From: Shewanella insulae
GTDB taxonomy: Bacteria > Pseudomonadota > Gammaproteobacteria > Enterobacterales > Shewanellaceae
NCBI RefSeq assembly: GCF_009831655.1
Contig: NZ_WRPA01000001.1
Location: 62,001-126,000, forward strand
Length of the DNA: 64,000 bases
Reading direction: 5' to 3'
Position numbers and translations under genes: made by a program. The notes beneath the pieces are model-generated. The model was not told the DNA's origin and made no database searches. It saw nothing but the letters and a program-made list of their open reading frames with translations. Positions 18,329 to 28,581 of this stretch are shown here, one piece after another (the stretch's first letter is position 1; each line of letters begins with the position of its first letter).

Positions 18329-18670
18329 GGTTAACCCTTTGTTTTCATTTTGATGCGAAAATGTAGTGGCACGATTCAGTAACTTAGTTTAGGCCTCAAA
18401 CTCGGTGCGATTGTTGATGTATGTCAACATTTAGAAACCTTGTGATTCGCAGGGGCTTTCCACCTTCAATTGGTATGAGCTGGATCATGTTTATTTAAAA
18501 ATGTGGGACAAAATGTCTCATTTTTTGGTGGGATTCGATCTGCATCAAATTTTACCGATGTTAGATAAATGTTTGTTTTGTTTGCTTATAAATAAAATCG
18601 GTTAAAACTTCGGCTTTTTAGACCAACCTTAATTACACTTAAGGTGCGGACACGATTAAGGAGTCAGAAT
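18329..18670. promoter_or_regulatory. Divergent hyaA / CBS-protein promoter region
   Basis: This AT-rich divergent region lies between hyaA (minus) and the CBS gene (plus). Besides the FNR-like site listed separately, it holds an imperfect 17-bp palindrome, TGGGACAAAATGTCTCA, near 18504-18520. A TATAAA-like -10 for the plus-strand gene lies near 18589-18594. No gene is present. Confidence 0.5.
18414..18427 (-). promoter_or_regulatory. FNR/EtrA-like box upstream of hyaA
   Basis: The 14-mer TTGATGTATGTCAA matches the FNR consensus TTGAT-N4-ATCAA at nine of ten fixed positions. It lies 86 bp upstream of the hyaA start codon. Shewanella uses the FNR homologue EtrA and also Crp for anaerobic control, so either may bind. 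Confidence 0.6.
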
Positions 18671-19087
18671 ATGGAATCGATGAAAGTCGTTGATTATATG
18701 GATCGCCAGCCGGTGTTATTACAGGCAGATATGACACTGGCAGCCGCGGTCGAGAAGCTGCTGTCACAAAAAAAACTAGGCGCAGCCGTGGTCGATGCAC
18801 AGGGTCATTTGGTGGGATTTTTGTCGCAACAAGATTGTTTAGCCGTAATGTTAAAGAGTACTTATCACTGCGATCTCACCGCTAACGTGAGTGACTGCAT
18901 GCGCACCGATGTGCTTAGCGTCTCCAAGGACGAGCCCATCATCAGTCTGGCCGAGCAGATGCTGCTGCCTAAGCCGAAGATCTACCCTGTGATCGACCAA
19001 GGCAGGGTGGTTGGCATCATAGATAGAAATGCCGTGCTTAAGGCGATCAACAATTCAATGCAGGAGTGTTACCTTAAGCCTGCCTAA
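18671..19087 (+). CDS. CBS-domain pair protein
   Basis: This 138-residue cytoplasmic protein consists almost entirely of two CBS domains (about 8-62 and 74-128). Such pairs usually bind adenine nucleotides and report energy state. No effector domain is attached. ATG 18671 was chosen because AAGGAG lies seven bases before it. It is divergent from hyaA and could be co-regulated by the shared intergenic region, but its partner is unknown. Confidence 0.85.
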   Translation: MESMKVVDYMDRQPVLLQADMTLAAAVEKLLSQKKLGAAVVDAQGHLVGFLSQQDCLAVMLKSTYHCDLTANVSDCMRTDVLSVSKDEPIISLAEQMLLPKPKIYPVIDQGRVVGIIDRNAVLKAINNSMQECYLKPA

Positions 19088-19228
19088 GTTGATGCTTATG
19101 TTCACCTTTTTATCGACAATTTAATCGACAATGCCCAGTGGTATCTGCCGGTAAAGAGGTGAACAAATTCGCCCTCTTGGGGTGATTTTCCATATCAAAA
19201 TGGCGCGTTACTTGGTAGGATCCCTGCT

Positions 19229-22200
19229 TTGTGTTTTGCTATATGGGTTTTTCCTTTGAATTCGCCACGTCACCCCCTGTCTCATGCCTTCCTAAACCAG
19301 TGTTTTCAGGCCGATGCCTCTCGCATCAAACGCCGTCTTCATAGAGTGAAAAAACAAGCCGATGGCGAGCAGAAAGATGCGGCGCTGGCCCAGTTAGAAG
19401 AGCAGGCCATTGCCGCCGCGGCCAGGGTGCAGGAGCGCTTGCAGAGTTGTCCAAAGATCAGTTATCCCGATGCCCTGCCTGTGTCGCAGAAACGTGGCGA
19501 GATAGCCGAGGCGATAGCGGGCAACCAGGTGGTGATTGTGGCCGGTGAAACAGGCTCGGGTAAGACGACTCAGCTGCCAAAGATCTGTCTCGAGCTTGGC
19601 CTGGGTACCCGCGGCCTTATTGGCCATACTCAGCCAAGACGACTGGCGGCCCGCAGCGTGGCAACCCGTGTGGCCGAAGAGTTAAACAGCCCCCTGGGCG
19701 AGGTCGTTGGCTTTAAGGTGCGTTTTGCCGATGCCATCAAGCCGACCTCCTACATCAAGCTGATGACAGATGGTATCTTGCTGGCGGAGCTGAGTTCAGA
19801 CAAATACCTGGACCAGTATGACACCATCATTATCGATGAGGCCCACGAGCGAAGCCTGAATATCGACTTCATCCTAGGTTACCTCAAGAGCGTGCTCAAG
19901 CGCCGCCCGGATCTTAAGGTGATCATCACCTCGGCCACCATAGACGTGGACCGTTTCTCCAAGCATTTCAACAATGCGCCTGTGATAGAGGTATCGGGCC
20001 GTACCTATCCGGTGGAGACCCGCTATCGTCCTCTGGTTCGCGAGCAGGATGAAGACCTGGATCTTACCGATGGCATCTTCGCCGCGGTGGAGGAGCTGAT
20101 GGCCGAAGGGCCTGGAGATATCCTCATCTTCCTCAATGGCGAGCGTGAGATCCGCGACCTGGCGGATCAGCTTAACAAACAGCAGTATCGCGATACCGAG
20201 ATCTTACCCCTTTATGCTCGTCTCTCCTACGGTGAGCAGTCTAAGGTGTTCAAGAGTCATCGCGGACGCCGCATAGTACTGGCCACCAACGTGGCGGAAA
20301 CATCATTAACCGTGCCAGGCATCAAGTATGTGATCGATCCGGGGACGGCGCGCATCAGCCGCTATAGCTACCGCACTAAGGTGCAGCGCCTGCCGATTGA
20401 GCCTATCTCTCAGGCCAGCGCCAACCAGCGTCAGGGGCGTTGTGGCCGTGTGGCACCGGGGATCTGTATTCGTCTTTACGACGAGGCGGACTTTAACAAT
20501 CGCCCCGAGTTTACCGACCCCGAGATCCTCAGGACCAACCTGGCATCAGTGATTTTACAGATGCTCTCCATCGGCCTGGGTGATATCGAAGGCTTCCCCT
20601 TTATTCAGCCGCCCGATGCTCGTTATATCCGCGACGGTTTCATGCTGCTGGAAGAGCTGCAATCGGTGCGCAAACATAAGGGGCAGCTGCAACTGACGCC
20701 GCTCGGGCGTCAGCTGGCGAGCATCCCAGTGGATCCACGCCTGGCGCGCATGGTGGTACAGGCCAAGGAGTTTGGTTGCCTACATGAGACACTGGTGATC
20801 ACCGCCGGCCTGTCGATTCAAGACCCCCGCGAGCGTCCTATGGATAAGAAGCAGGCCGCAGATGAGGCCCACAGACGCTTTAACGACAAGGACTCTGACT
20901 TCATGGCTTGGGTTAAGCTGTGGGATCACATCAAGGAGCAGCAAAAGGCGCTGTCCGCCAGCCAGTTCCGCAAGCTGTGTAAGCAGGAGTTTTTGGCCTA
21001 TCTGCGGGTGCGCGAATGGCAGGACCTCTATACTCAGCTTCGACAGGCGGTGCATGATCTTAAGTGGAAGCTCAACAGTGAGCCCGCCGACTATGAGCTG
21101 CTGCATAAATCCTTGCTGACTGGCCTGCTGAGCCATATCGGCTTCAAGGATAAGGATAACGAGTACCTGGGGGCGCGCAATCGCAAGTTCTTCGTCTTCC
21201 CCGGTTCGCCGCTGGCCAAGAAGGGGCCTAAATGGATCATGGCCGCCGAGCTGACCGAGACCTCGCGTCTATTTGCCCGCTGCGTCGCCAAGATCCAGCC
21301 GGAATGGGTTGAGCCATTGGCCAACCACCTGGTGAAGAAGAGCTATGTGGAGCCCCATTTCGAGGCCAAGCAGGGCAGTGTGGTCGCGCTGGAGAATCAA
21401 CAGCTCTATGGCCTCACCATAGTCAATCGCCGCCGGGTACATTATGGCCCGGTCGATCCCGTGGAGGCCCGCGAGATCTTTATTCGCAGCGCGCTGGCCG
21501 AAGGGGAGCTGCGCACCAAGGAAGCCTTCTTCGTCAACAACCGCGCCCTAATCGATGATATCGAGGCACTGGAGCACAAGTCTCGTCGCCGCGACATATT
21601 AGTGGATGAGCAGGCGCTGGTGGACTTCTATCAGGCGCGGATCCCCGAGGGGATCTATAACGCCCCTAAGCTGTTGACCTGGTGGAAGCAGGAGAAGAAG
21701 CGTCAGCCCCATCTGCTGGACTTCGAGCGTGAGCAGCTGATGAAGCGCAGCGACGATCATGTCTCGGCCCTGGACTTCCCCGACAGCTGGCATCAGGGCA
21801 ACTTTAATCTGCCCCTAAGTTACCATTTCGAGCCGGCAGATGTTGATGACGGCGTCTCAGTGCACCTGCCCGTCGCGCTACTTAACCAGATAGAGCCACA
21901 AGGCTTCGACTGGTTGGTGCCAGGCCTGCGGGAAGAGAAGATCACCGCGCTGATCAAGTCACTGCCTAAGACGCTCAGACGCAACTTCGTACCGGCGCCG
22001 GATTATGCCAGAGCCTGCTTGCAGGCAATGACCAATAGTGAGATGAGCCTGCTCGACGCCATGTGTAAGCAGTTGCTGCGCATGAGCGGCGTGCGTATCT
22101 CAGCCGATGATTTCGATCTCACTCAGCTCCCACCGCACCTGCTGATCAACTTCAAGGTAGAAGATGATAAGGGCAAGTTGCTGGCTCAGGGCAGGGAGCT

Positions 22201-23131
22201 CGAGCAGTTAAAGGATAAGCTGCAGGGCAAGGTGACCCAGGCGATCCGTAACGTGGCCGAGAGCGGCATAGAGAAGAGCGAGTTGACCCAGTGGAGCTTT
22301 GGCGATCTGCCCAAGCAGTATGAGAAGCAGCGGGGTAACTTCCAGGTGAAGGCCTTCCCGGCGCTGGTGGACAACAAGGATAGCGTTGCCATCAAGCTGT
22401 TTGATGATGAGCATGAGGCCGGTCGCTGCCACAAGGCGGGCCTGCAGCGCCTGTTACTGCTCAACATGCCATCGCCGGTGAAGCACTTGCAGAACACCCT
22501 GCCCAATAAGGCAAAGCTGGCCATGTACTTCAATCCCTTTGGCCAGGTGCAGTACCTGATCGACGATATCCTGTCGGCGGCGGTGCAGCAGCTGCTGGAT
22601 GAGAAGGGGCTTGATGTACGCAGTGCCGAGCAGTTCGAGCAGGCTAAAGATGTGGTGCGTCAGGACCTCAACCCCACGGCGGCCAAGATCGCCTTGCAGG
22701 TGGAGGAGATCCTGACCCTGTATCAGAAGGTGAAGAAGCGTCTCAAGGGCAAGATCAGCCTGGATATCGCCTTTGCCATGAGCGATATCCAGACTCAGCT
22801 GGATAACTTGGTGTTTAAGGGCTTTGTCGAACAATGCGGTTGGCAGCGCCTGGCAGATTTAATCCGTTATATCAAGGCGATAGACAATCGCTTAGATAAG
22901 CTTCCCGTGGATCCAAACCGTGATCGCCTGCATCTGCACAGCATCAATAATGTGCAGCAGACCCTGGCGGCGCAACTGGCCAAGGTGCCCCGCAGCGCGG
23001 CAGTACCCGAGGCATTGCAGGAGGCCCGCTGGATGATAGAGGAGTATCGCGTCTCCTGTTTCGCCCAGGTGTTAGGCACCGCCTATCCTATCTCTGAGAA
23101 ACGCATCCTCAATCGCATCGCCGAGGCCTGA
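19229..23131 (+). CDS. hrpA: ATP-dependent RNA helicase HrpA
   Basis: This is a DEAH-box RNA helicase of 1300 residues, the same size as the E. coli enzyme, implicated in mRNA processing and rescue of stalled ribosomes. The Walker A is GETGSGKTTQ (about 112-121) and the DEAH box lies in IIIDEAHERS. Motif VI (QRQGRCGR) and a long C-terminal HrpA-specific region follow. The start is uncertain: TTG 19229 has TAGGA eight bases upstream, while TTG 19256 gives a protein nine residues shorter. A strong terminator follows at 23153. Confidence 0.95.
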   Translation: MCFAIWVFPLNSPRHPLSHAFLNQCFQADASRIKRRLHRVKKQADGEQKDAALAQLEEQAIAAAARVQERLQSCPKISYPDALPVSQKRGEIAEAIAGNQVVIVAGETGSGKTTQLPKICLELGLGTRGLIGHTQPRRLAARSVATRVAEELNSPLGEVVGFKVRFADAIKPTSYIKLMTDGILLAELSSDKYLDQYDTIIIDEAHERSLNIDFILGYLKSVLKRRPDLKVIITSATIDVDRFSKHFNNAPVIEVSGRTYPVETRYRPLVREQDEDLDLTDGIFAAVEELMAEGPGDILIFLNGEREIRDLADQLNKQQYRDTEILPLYARLSYGEQSKVFKSHRGRRIVLATNVAETSLTVPGIKYVIDPGTARISRYSYRTKVQRLPIEPISQASANQRQGRCGRVAPGICIRLYDEADFNNRPEFTDPEILRTNLASVILQMLSIGLGDIEGFPFIQPPDARYIRDGFMLLEELQSVRKHKGQLQLTPLGRQLASIPVDPRLARMVVQAKEFGCLHETLVITAGLSIQDPRERPMDKKQAADEAHRRFNDKDSDFMAWVKLWDHIKEQQKALSASQFRKLCKQEFLAYLRVREWQDLYTQLRQAVHDLKWKLNSEPADYELLHKSLLTGLLSHIGFKDKDNEYLGARNRKFFVFPGSPLAKKGPKWIMAAELTETSRLFARCVAKIQPEWVEPLANHLVKKSYVEPHFEAKQGSVVALENQQLYGLTIVNRRRVHYGPVDPVEAREIFIRSALAEGELRTKEAFFVNNRALIDDIEALEHKSRRRDILVDEQALVDFYQARIPEGIYNAPKLLTWWKQEKKRQPHLLDFEREQLMKRSDDHVSALDFPDSWHQGNFNLPLSYHFEPADVDDGVSVHLPVALLNQIEPQGFDWLVPGLREEKITALIKSLPKTLRRNFVPAPDYARACLQAMTNSEMSLLDAMCKQLLRMSGVRISADDFDLTQLPPHLLINFKVEDDKGKLLAQGRELEQLKDKLQGKVTQAIRNVAESGIEKSELTQWSFGDLPKQYEKQRGNFQVKAFPALVDNKDSVAIKLFDDEHEAGRCHKAGLQRLLLLNMPSPVKHLQNTLPNKAKLAMYFNPFGQVQYLIDDILSAAVQQLLDEKGLDVRSAEQFEQAKDVVRQDLNPTAAKIALQVEEILTLYQKVKKRLKGKISLDIAFAMSDIQTQLDNLVFKGFVEQCGWQRLADLIRYIKAIDNRLDKLPVDPNRDRLHLHSINNVQQTLAAQLAKVPRSAAVPEALQEARWMIEEYRVSCFAQVLGTAYPISEKRILNRIAEA

Positions 23132-23152
23132 TGCTTGTCATAAAGACACAAG

Positions 23153-23177
23153 AAGCACCCGCAACGGGTGCTTTTTT
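23153..23177 (+). terminator. Intrinsic terminator of hrpA
   Basis: A 9-bp stem (153-161 with 165-173 of this block) with loop CAA is followed by a run of six T. Confidence 0.9.
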
Positions 23178-23367
23178 ATGTTCTTAAATTTTCCCACTAC
23201 CCCCATTGATATATTTTTACGATTTAGATCACATTTTGACTTACGAAATCCCGATTTTGAGTCTATGTTTTAGTTGTTTATGAATAGCTAATTTATTCAT
23301 TTTGTTGCTTTCTCAATCGAAATTGCTGTGTAGGAGAAGTGATCTAGGTTTTATCCGTAATAAAAGG

Positions 23368-23381
23368 ATGATCCAGATCAA
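23368..23381 (+). promoter_or_regulatory. FNR/EtrA- or Crp-like site for nap
   Basis: ATGATCCAGATCAA matches TTGAT-N4-ATCAA at nine of ten positions and contains the palindrome TGATCCAGATCA. It lies about 170 bp before napE. Confidence 0.55.
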
Positions 23382-23395
23382 ATCTGCATATAGTT

Positions 23396-23411
23396 TACCG
23401 ATTTAGGGGTA
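23396..23411 (+). promoter_or_regulatory. NarP-like 7-2-7 heptamer pair
   Basis: TACCGAT-TT-AGGGGTA is an inverted pair of NarL/NarP heptamers with the 2-bp spacing preferred by NarP. The right half is an exact TACCCCT on the opposite strand; the left half has one mismatch to TACYYMT. It lies 14 bp after the FNR-like site. Confidence 0.55.
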
Positions 23412-23549
23412 TACAGAATGTTAAGAAGATATTGATACCATAAATAACAGGAAGAAAAGTATGGTCTTTGATGTTTGATTGACACAATCCAACCAGAAGT
23501 AAACCAACTTTATCTGCTATGAAAACCGGCATGACCCGTTGGAGGATGC

Positions 23550-23708
23550 ATGAGTTCCACATCTAATGAAGAGAAAAGTTTAGAGCTAAAAATATTTGTG
23601 TTTCTAACCGTTTTTCTTGCTCCCCTGCTGTCAGTGTTACTCGTATCTGGTTTGGGCTTTGCTATCTGGTTTAGCCAGATATTCACCGGCCCACCAGGTG
23701 CAGGTTAA
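23550..23708 (+). CDS. napE: Periplasmic nitrate reductase protein NapE
   Basis: This 52-residue protein is a single-helix membrane protein of unknown role found at the head of many nap operons. A charged cytoplasmic N-terminus (about 14 residues) precedes one long hydrophobic helix (about 15-45) and a short GPPGAG tail. GGAGG lies shortly upstream of the ATG. It is followed by napD after a 33-bp gap. Identification rests on position and topology. Confidence 0.85.
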   Translation: MSSTSNEEKSLELKIFVFLTVFLAPLLSVLLVSGLGFAIWFSQIFTGPPGAG

Positions 23709-23741
23709 CCCACTGTAATCGAACAATTATTAAGAGTGAAA

Positions 23742-24005
23742 ATGTCAATGAGCAATGAACTTCACGTCACCAGTTTAGTGGTTCAGGTTAAACCTGAATT
23801 TATGTCCAGTGTCAGACAGACAATTATGAAGATGGAAAACGCAGAGTTGTCTGTTAACGATGAGGTCAAGTTGGTGGTTGTGCTGGAAGGCATGACCCAG
23901 AAGGGCCTGATGGCTGATATTGAGACGATCAACAAGATTGAGGGCGTGCTGTCCGCAGCCATGGTGTATCACCAGAGTGAAGTGCTTGAAGAGGTTGAAA
24001 AATGA
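23742..24005 (+). CDS. napD: NapA signal-peptide chaperone NapD
   Basis: NapD is a cytoplasmic chaperone that binds the Tat signal of NapA until the cofactor is loaded. The 87-residue protein has the ferredoxin-like family pattern and the conserved N-E-x-H-V-x-S-L-V-V-Q-V start. ATG 23742 and ATG 23748 are both plausible. Its stop overlaps the napA start by four bases, so the two are translationally coupled. Confidence 0.93.
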   Translation: MSMSNELHVTSLVVQVKPEFMSSVRQTIMKMENAELSVNDEVKLVVVLEGMTQKGLMADIETINKIEGVLSAAMVYHQSEVLEEVEK

Positions 24006-26497
24006 AGATGAATCGACGCGAATTTATGAAGGCAAATGCGGCCATGACCGCTGCCTCAGTGGCTGGTTTAGCCTTGCCTGCGACGGCAAGCAACCTAATT
24101 ACCAGTTCCGAGCAGACTAAACTTGAGTGGAACAAGGCGCCATGTCGTTTCTGCGGTACAGGTTGTTCTGTGATTGTTGCCACCCGTGACGGTAAGGTGG
24201 TTGCGACTCACGGTGATGCCGAGAGTGAGGTGAACCGCGGTCTTAACTGCATCAAGGGCTATTTCCTGTCTAAGATCATGTACGGCAAGGACAGACTACA
24301 GACGCCTATGCTGCGTATGACCAACGGCAAGTATGACAAGCATGGCGAATTCACACCTGTGAGCTGGGACACTGCATTCGACACCATGGCCGAGAAGTGG
24401 AAGGCGACCATCAAGAAGAAGGGCCCAACCGCAATCGGTATGTTTGGTTCTGGTCAGTGGACCGTTTGGGAAGGTTATGCCGCCTCTAAGCTGATGAAGG
24501 CAGGTTTTGGCTCTAACAACATCGACCCTAACGCCCGTCACTGTATGGCATCTGCGGTAGGTGGCTTCATGCGTACCTTTGGTATCGATGAGCCTATGGG
24601 TTGTTATGATGACATGGAGAACGCCGATGCCTTCGTGCTTTGGGGGTCCAACATGGCCGAGATGCACCCCATCCTATGGAGCCGTGTTACCGACCGTCGT
24701 CTGAGCGCGCCCCATGTGAAGGTGTCAGTACTATCCACCTTTACCCATAGATCTTTCGACCTTGCCGATCTGGGTATCGTCTTCACGCCACAGACAGATC
24801 TGGCTATCTTGAACTTTATCGCCAACTACATCATTCAAAACGATGCGGTAAACTGGGATTTCGTCAATAAGCACGTTAACTTCCGCAAGGGTGAAACCGA
24901 CATCGGCTACGGCCTGCGTCCAAGCCACCCACTGCAACAGAAAGCCAAGAACGTTAAGACCGCCGGTAAGTCTACACCGATCGAATTTGATGCCTTTAAG
25001 GCCTTCGTCGCCGACTATGATGTAACCTCTGTCAGCAAGCTTTCTGGCGTGCCGGAAGACAAGCTGATTGAACTGGCGAAACTCTACGCCGATCCAAATA
25101 CCAAGGTGACTTCATTCTGGACCATGGGCTTCAACCAACATACCCGTGGTGTGTGGTGTAACAACCTGATGTATAACATTCACCTGCTAACGGGTAAGAT
25201 CTCGACGCCGGGTAACAGCCCATTCTCGCTGACAGGACAACCATCTGCCTGTGGTACCGCCCGTGAAGTGGGTACCTTCTCACATCGTCTGCCTGCAGAC
25301 CTGGTAGTGAAGAACCCAGAGCACAGAAAGATTGCCGAGAAGATCTGGAAGATCCCGGATGGCATCATTCCACCTAAGCCTGGCTACCATGCGGTTGAGC
25401 AGAACCGTCGCCTCAAAGATGGTGACATCAATGCTTACTGGGTGCAGGTGAACAACAACATGCAGGCCGGTCCTAACATTAACGAAGAGGGCTTACCTGG
25501 TTATCGTAACCCTGAAAACTTCATCGTGGTATCTGATGCCTACCCAACTGTGACCACACAGGCCGCCGACCTTATCCTACCTACCGCCATGTGGGTTGAG
25601 AAAGAGGGCGCCTATGGTAACGCCGAGCGTCGTACCCAGTTCTGGCATCAGATGGTGAAAGCACCGGGCGAATCCCGCTCAGATCTTTGGCAGTTGATGG
25701 AGTTCTCTAAGCGCTTCACCACAGATGAAGTCTGGCCAAAAGAGGTGTTAGCGGCTAACCCGCAATATAAGGGCAAGACACTGTTCCAGGTACTTTACCA
25801 AAACGGTAACGTGGATAAGTTCCCACTCGAGCAGGCCGATCCTAAGTATATGAACGATGAAGCCAAGCACTTTGGTTACTATGTTCAGAAGGGCCTATTT
25901 GAAGAGTACGCAACCTTTGGTCGCGGCCATGGCCATGACCTGGCGGACTTCGATACCTATCATGAGGTGCACGGCCTACGCTGGCCTGTGGTTAACGGTA
26001 AAGAGACCAAGTGGCGCTTCCGCGAAGGTAGCGATCCCTATGTGAAACCAGGTACAGGCTTCCAGTTCTACGGTAAGCCAGATGGTAAGGCGGTTATCTA
26101 CGCGCTGCCATATGAGCCTGCCGCCGAGTCGCCAGATGAAGAATTTAACCTCTGGTTATCGACTGGCCGTGTGCTAGAGCACTGGCATTCAGGTTCTATG
26201 ACTCAGCGAGTGCCTGAGCTGTACCGCGCCTTCCCAGATGCTGTCTGCTTCATGCATCCAGATGATGCCAAGAAACGCGGCCTGCGTCGTGGCGATGAGG
26301 TGAAGGTGGTTTCTCGCCGTGGTGAGATCAAGACACGTGTCGAGACCCGTGGCCGTAACAAGCCGCCAGTCGGTCTGGTCTTTGTGCCTTGGTTCGACGC
26401 TAGCCAGCTGATTAACAAGGTGACGCTCGATGCGACGGATCCTTTGTCTAAACAGACTGACTTTAAGAAGTGCGCAGTTAAAGTAGTTAAGGCATAA
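24002..26497 (+). CDS. napA: Periplasmic nitrate reductase catalytic subunit NapA
   Basis: NapA reduces nitrate to nitrite in the periplasm with a bis-MGD molybdenum cofactor and one 4Fe-4S cluster. The Tat signal is N-R5-R6-E-F-M-K. Cluster cysteines are C48, C51, C55 and C83. The predicted molybdenum ligand is C181 in N-A-R-H-C-M-A-S. The 831-residue length is normal for the family. Electrons come from NapC through NapB, both encoded directly downstream. Confidence 0.98.
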   Translation: MKMNRREFMKANAAMTAASVAGLALPATASNLITSSEQTKLEWNKAPCRFCGTGCSVIVATRDGKVVATHGDAESEVNRGLNCIKGYFLSKIMYGKDRLQTPMLRMTNGKYDKHGEFTPVSWDTAFDTMAEKWKATIKKKGPTAIGMFGSGQWTVWEGYAASKLMKAGFGSNNIDPNARHCMASAVGGFMRTFGIDEPMGCYDDMENADAFVLWGSNMAEMHPILWSRVTDRRLSAPHVKVSVLSTFTHRSFDLADLGIVFTPQTDLAILNFIANYIIQNDAVNWDFVNKHVNFRKGETDIGYGLRPSHPLQQKAKNVKTAGKSTPIEFDAFKAFVADYDVTSVSKLSGVPEDKLIELAKLYADPNTKVTSFWTMGFNQHTRGVWCNNLMYNIHLLTGKISTPGNSPFSLTGQPSACGTAREVGTFSHRLPADLVVKNPEHRKIAEKIWKIPDGIIPPKPGYHAVEQNRRLKDGDINAYWVQVNNNMQAGPNINEEGLPGYRNPENFIVVSDAYPTVTTQAADLILPTAMWVEKEGAYGNAERRTQFWHQMVKAPGESRSDLWQLMEFSKRFTTDEVWPKEVLAANPQYKGKTLFQVLYQNGNVDKFPLEQADPKYMNDEAKHFGYYVQKGLFEEYATFGRGHGHDLADFDTYHEVHGLRWPVVNGKETKWRFREGSDPYVKPGTGFQFYGKPDGKAVIYALPYEPAAESPDEEFNLWLSTGRVLEHWHSGSMTQRVPELYRAFPDAVCFMHPDDAKKRGLRRGDEVKVVSRRGEIKTRVETRGRNKPPVGLVFVPWFDASQLINKVTLDATDPLSKQTDFKKCAVKVVKA

Positions 26498-26508
26498 GGA
26501 GAATCACC

Positions 26509-26988
26509 ATGAAATCATTGAAACTTGTAACCTTGGCGACTCTGGTGACTCTCTCTGTCGGCGCGACCTTTAGCAGCATGGCTGCCAGCGTGCCCGATGA
26601 GAAGGTTGCCACCCTCAGGCAGGCGCCGCTCGACACTAACCCGACGCCGCCTGTGATGCAGAAGGTGCGTAACACAGACGTTAAGCAGGTGCGTAACTAT
26701 CCGATGCAGCCGCCGGTGATCCCCCATAAGATCGACGGTTATCAGATAGACCTTAAGGTCAATAAGTGTATGTCGTGCCACGCTCGTAAGCGTGTCGGGG
26801 ATTCACAGGCACCTATGGTCAGCGTCACTCACTACATGGACAGGGAAAACAACTTCTTAGCGAATCTGTCTCCACGTCGCTATTTCTGTACTCAGTGCCA
26901 TGTGTCACAGCTGGATGCGAAAACCATGGTCGATAATGAATTTATCGATATCGACCACCTGATTAAAGCTGAAGCTGTTAAGCACTAG
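26509..26988 (+). CDS. napB: Dihaem cytochrome c NapB
   Basis: NapB is the periplasmic electron-transfer subunit of nitrate reductase. A signal peptide (residues 1 to about 26) precedes two c-haem motifs, C87-M-S-C90-H91 and C127-T-Q-C130-H131. Length is 159 residues. GGAG lies just before the ATG, 11 bp after napA. Confidence 0.97.
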   Translation: MKSLKLVTLATLVTLSVGATFSSMAASVPDEKVATLRQAPLDTNPTPPVMQKVRNTDVKQVRNYPMQPPVIPHKIDGYQIDLKVNKCMSCHARKRVGDSQAPMVSVTHYMDRENNFLANLSPRRYFCTQCHVSQLDAKTMVDNEFIDIDHLIKAEAVKH

Positions 26989-26998
26989 GAGCGGCCGT

Positions 26999-27586
26999 AT
27001 GTTAGATAAGTTAAAGAAAATCTGGCAGGTGTTAAGAAAACCCAGCGTGCATTTCAGCTTAGGTTTCCTCACCTTAGGTGGCTTCGTCGCCGGGGTGATC
27101 TTCTGGGGGGGATTTAACACCGCCCTGGAAGCTACCAACCAGGAAGCCTTCTGTATCGGTTGTCACGAGATGGAAAATAATGTGTATCAGGAACTCAAGT
27201 CGACGATACACTTTACCAACCGCAGTGGCGTGCGTGCGACCTGTCCGGATTGTCACGTCCCCCATAACTGGACTGATAAGATAGCCCGTAAGATGCAGGC
27301 CTCTAAAGAGGTATGGGGCAAGATATTCGGCACCATTAACACTCGTGACAAATTTGAGGCCAAGCGCCGCGAATTGGCCGAGCATGAATGGGAACGACTG
27401 AAGGCCAACGATTCGCTTGAATGTCGTAACTGTCACAATTTCGACTACATGGACTTTACTCGTCAATCGACACGTGCGGCCAATATGCACTCCACATCTT
27501 TGGCCAGCGGCGAGAAGACCTGTATCGATTGTCATAAGGGTATTGCTCACCACTTACCTGATATGAAAGGGGTCGAAGGCTTCTAG
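26999..27586 (+). CDS. napC: Tetrahaem quinol dehydrogenase NapC
   Basis: NapC is a membrane-anchored NapC/NirT-family cytochrome that moves electrons from menaquinol to NapB. One N-terminal transmembrane helix (about 18-40) precedes four haem motifs at C52-x2-C55-H56, C82-x2-C85-H86, C142-x2-C145-H146 and C175-x2-C178-H179. Having NapC here, rather than napGH, marks this as the NapC-dependent (alpha) type of operon. A terminator follows. Confidence 0.97.
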   Translation: MLDKLKKIWQVLRKPSVHFSLGFLTLGGFVAGVIFWGGFNTALEATNQEAFCIGCHEMENNVYQELKSTIHFTNRSGVRATCPDCHVPHNWTDKIARKMQASKEVWGKIFGTINTRDKFEAKRRELAEHEWERLKANDSLECRNCHNFDYMDFTRQSTRAANMHSTSLASGEKTCIDCHKGIAHHLPDMKGVEGF

Positions 27587-27608
27587 GCTAAGATTCCATC
27601 TCCAAGCA

Positions 27609-27640
27609 AAACGCCAGCCTTCATCTCGCTGGCGTTTTTT
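27609..27640. terminator. Bidirectional terminator nap / lysR
   Basis: A 10-bp stem (AAACGCCAGC/GCTGGCGTTT) with a nine-base loop is flanked by T runs on both strands. It serves napC and the convergent LysR gene. Confidence 0.88.
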
Positions 27641-27660
27641 ATGGGCCTTTCTCAAGTTTC

Positions 27661-28581
27661 TTACCCTTGCACAGAGTCGATGATTAACTCCCGAAGCCAG
27701 CGATGACTGGGGTCGAGATCGAAATGTTTATGCCAGAGCAGCAGGTAGGTGCCAGGCACCATTTGTGTGGGGGCTGGCAATGAGACCAGTTTATATTGGC
27801 CCATCATCTCCTTAGCGTATTTTGCGGGCGAACAGAGGATGAGATCGCTCTGCTCACATAGCTGCATGGCGCTGTTAAAATCGGTGAGGTTGACGGCTAT
27901 GTCCCGTTTGAGGTGCTTTATCTGCAGCACATCATCCAGCAGCCAGTGGGAGATACCGCCGAAGGTGACCTGAAGGTGGCGATATTTGAGAAAGGTATTG
28001 AGGTTCCATTCTTCATTAAGCAGCGGGTGCCCCTCGCGTACCAGACAGAGAGAGATGTCCCGGGTCAGCTCGACGTAGCGCAGGGCACTCGGCAGATTAT
28101 TAACATGCTGCAGCGAGCGTTCGTCCCATTCCCGGCAGGCGATCCCCAGATCCGTGTCGCAGCGTAGTAGCCGCTCCATGCTCTCGTTGTGCCAAGTCTG
28201 ACTGTCTATGGTGATCTTAGGTGCCTGCTTGAGCAGCTTAGGCATGAAGCGTGGATAGGTTAGCGAATAGGCTGTCTCCACCAACTCGAGGCGAAAGCGT
28301 CTATGGCTCTTGGAGGGCTCGAAGTCGCTGGGCCGAGTGAGGGAGGAAACCTGACTCAAGATTTGACGGATCTCCGGCCCCAGCTGTTTGGCCTTGGGGG
28401 TCGGGCGCAGACCGTGGGCGGTGCGCTCGAATAGCTGGTCGTCGAAGGAGTCTCTGAGCTTGTTGAGCTGTTTACTTACCGCAGATTGGCTTAGATGCAG
28501 TCGCTCAGCGGCGGCCGTGACGCTCTGCTCTTCCAGCAACACCTCCAGCAGGGGAAGCAGGTTAAAGTCGAATGCTTTCAA
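27661..28581 (-). CDS. LysR-family transcriptional regulator
   Basis: This 306-residue protein has an N-terminal winged helix-turn-helix (about 6-65, with TAAAERLHLSQSAVSKQLNKL) and a periplasmic-binding-protein-like effector domain. The target is unknown. No gene is divergently adjacent at the usual close distance; the nearest plus-strand gene starts 320 bp away. It is convergent with nap and probably not its regulator, because nap shows NarP/FNR sites instead. Confidence 0.9.
   Translation of the reverse strand: MKAFDFNLLPLLEVLLEEQSVTAAAERLHLSQSAVSKQLNKLRDSFDDQLFERTAHGLRPTPKAKQLGPEIRQILSQVSSLTRPSDFEPSKSHRRFRLELVETAYSLTYPRFMPKLLKQAPKITIDSQTWHNESMERLLRCDTDLGIACREWDERSLQHVNNLPSALRYVELTRDISLCLVREGHPLLNEEWNLNTFLKYRHLQVTFGGISHWLLDDVLQIKHLKRDIAVNLTDFNSAMQLCEQSDLILCSPAKYAKEMMGQYKLVSLPAPTQMVPGTYLLLWHKHFDLDPSHRWLRELIIDSVQG

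Larger units (their letters stand above)
23178..23549 (+). promoter_or_regulatory. napEDABC promoter region
   Basis: This non-coding region of 372 bp is AT-rich. It contains the FNR-like and NarP-like sites listed separately, then a TACCATAAAT stretch near 23436-23445 that could serve as the -10 region. A further GATCACA half site lies near 23229. The order of sites is consistent with anaerobic, nitrate-responsive transcription. Confidence 0.55.

Noticed and set aside
18370..18385. TGGCAC string resembling the -24 part of a sigma-54 promoter
   Set aside because: No TTGC -12 element follows at the required spacing and the orientation does not suit hyaA.
19098..19170. Distant inverted repeat TGTTCACCT/AGGTGAACA before hrpA
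   Set aside because: The arms are about 50 bp apart with no T run; too weak to call a terminator or operator.
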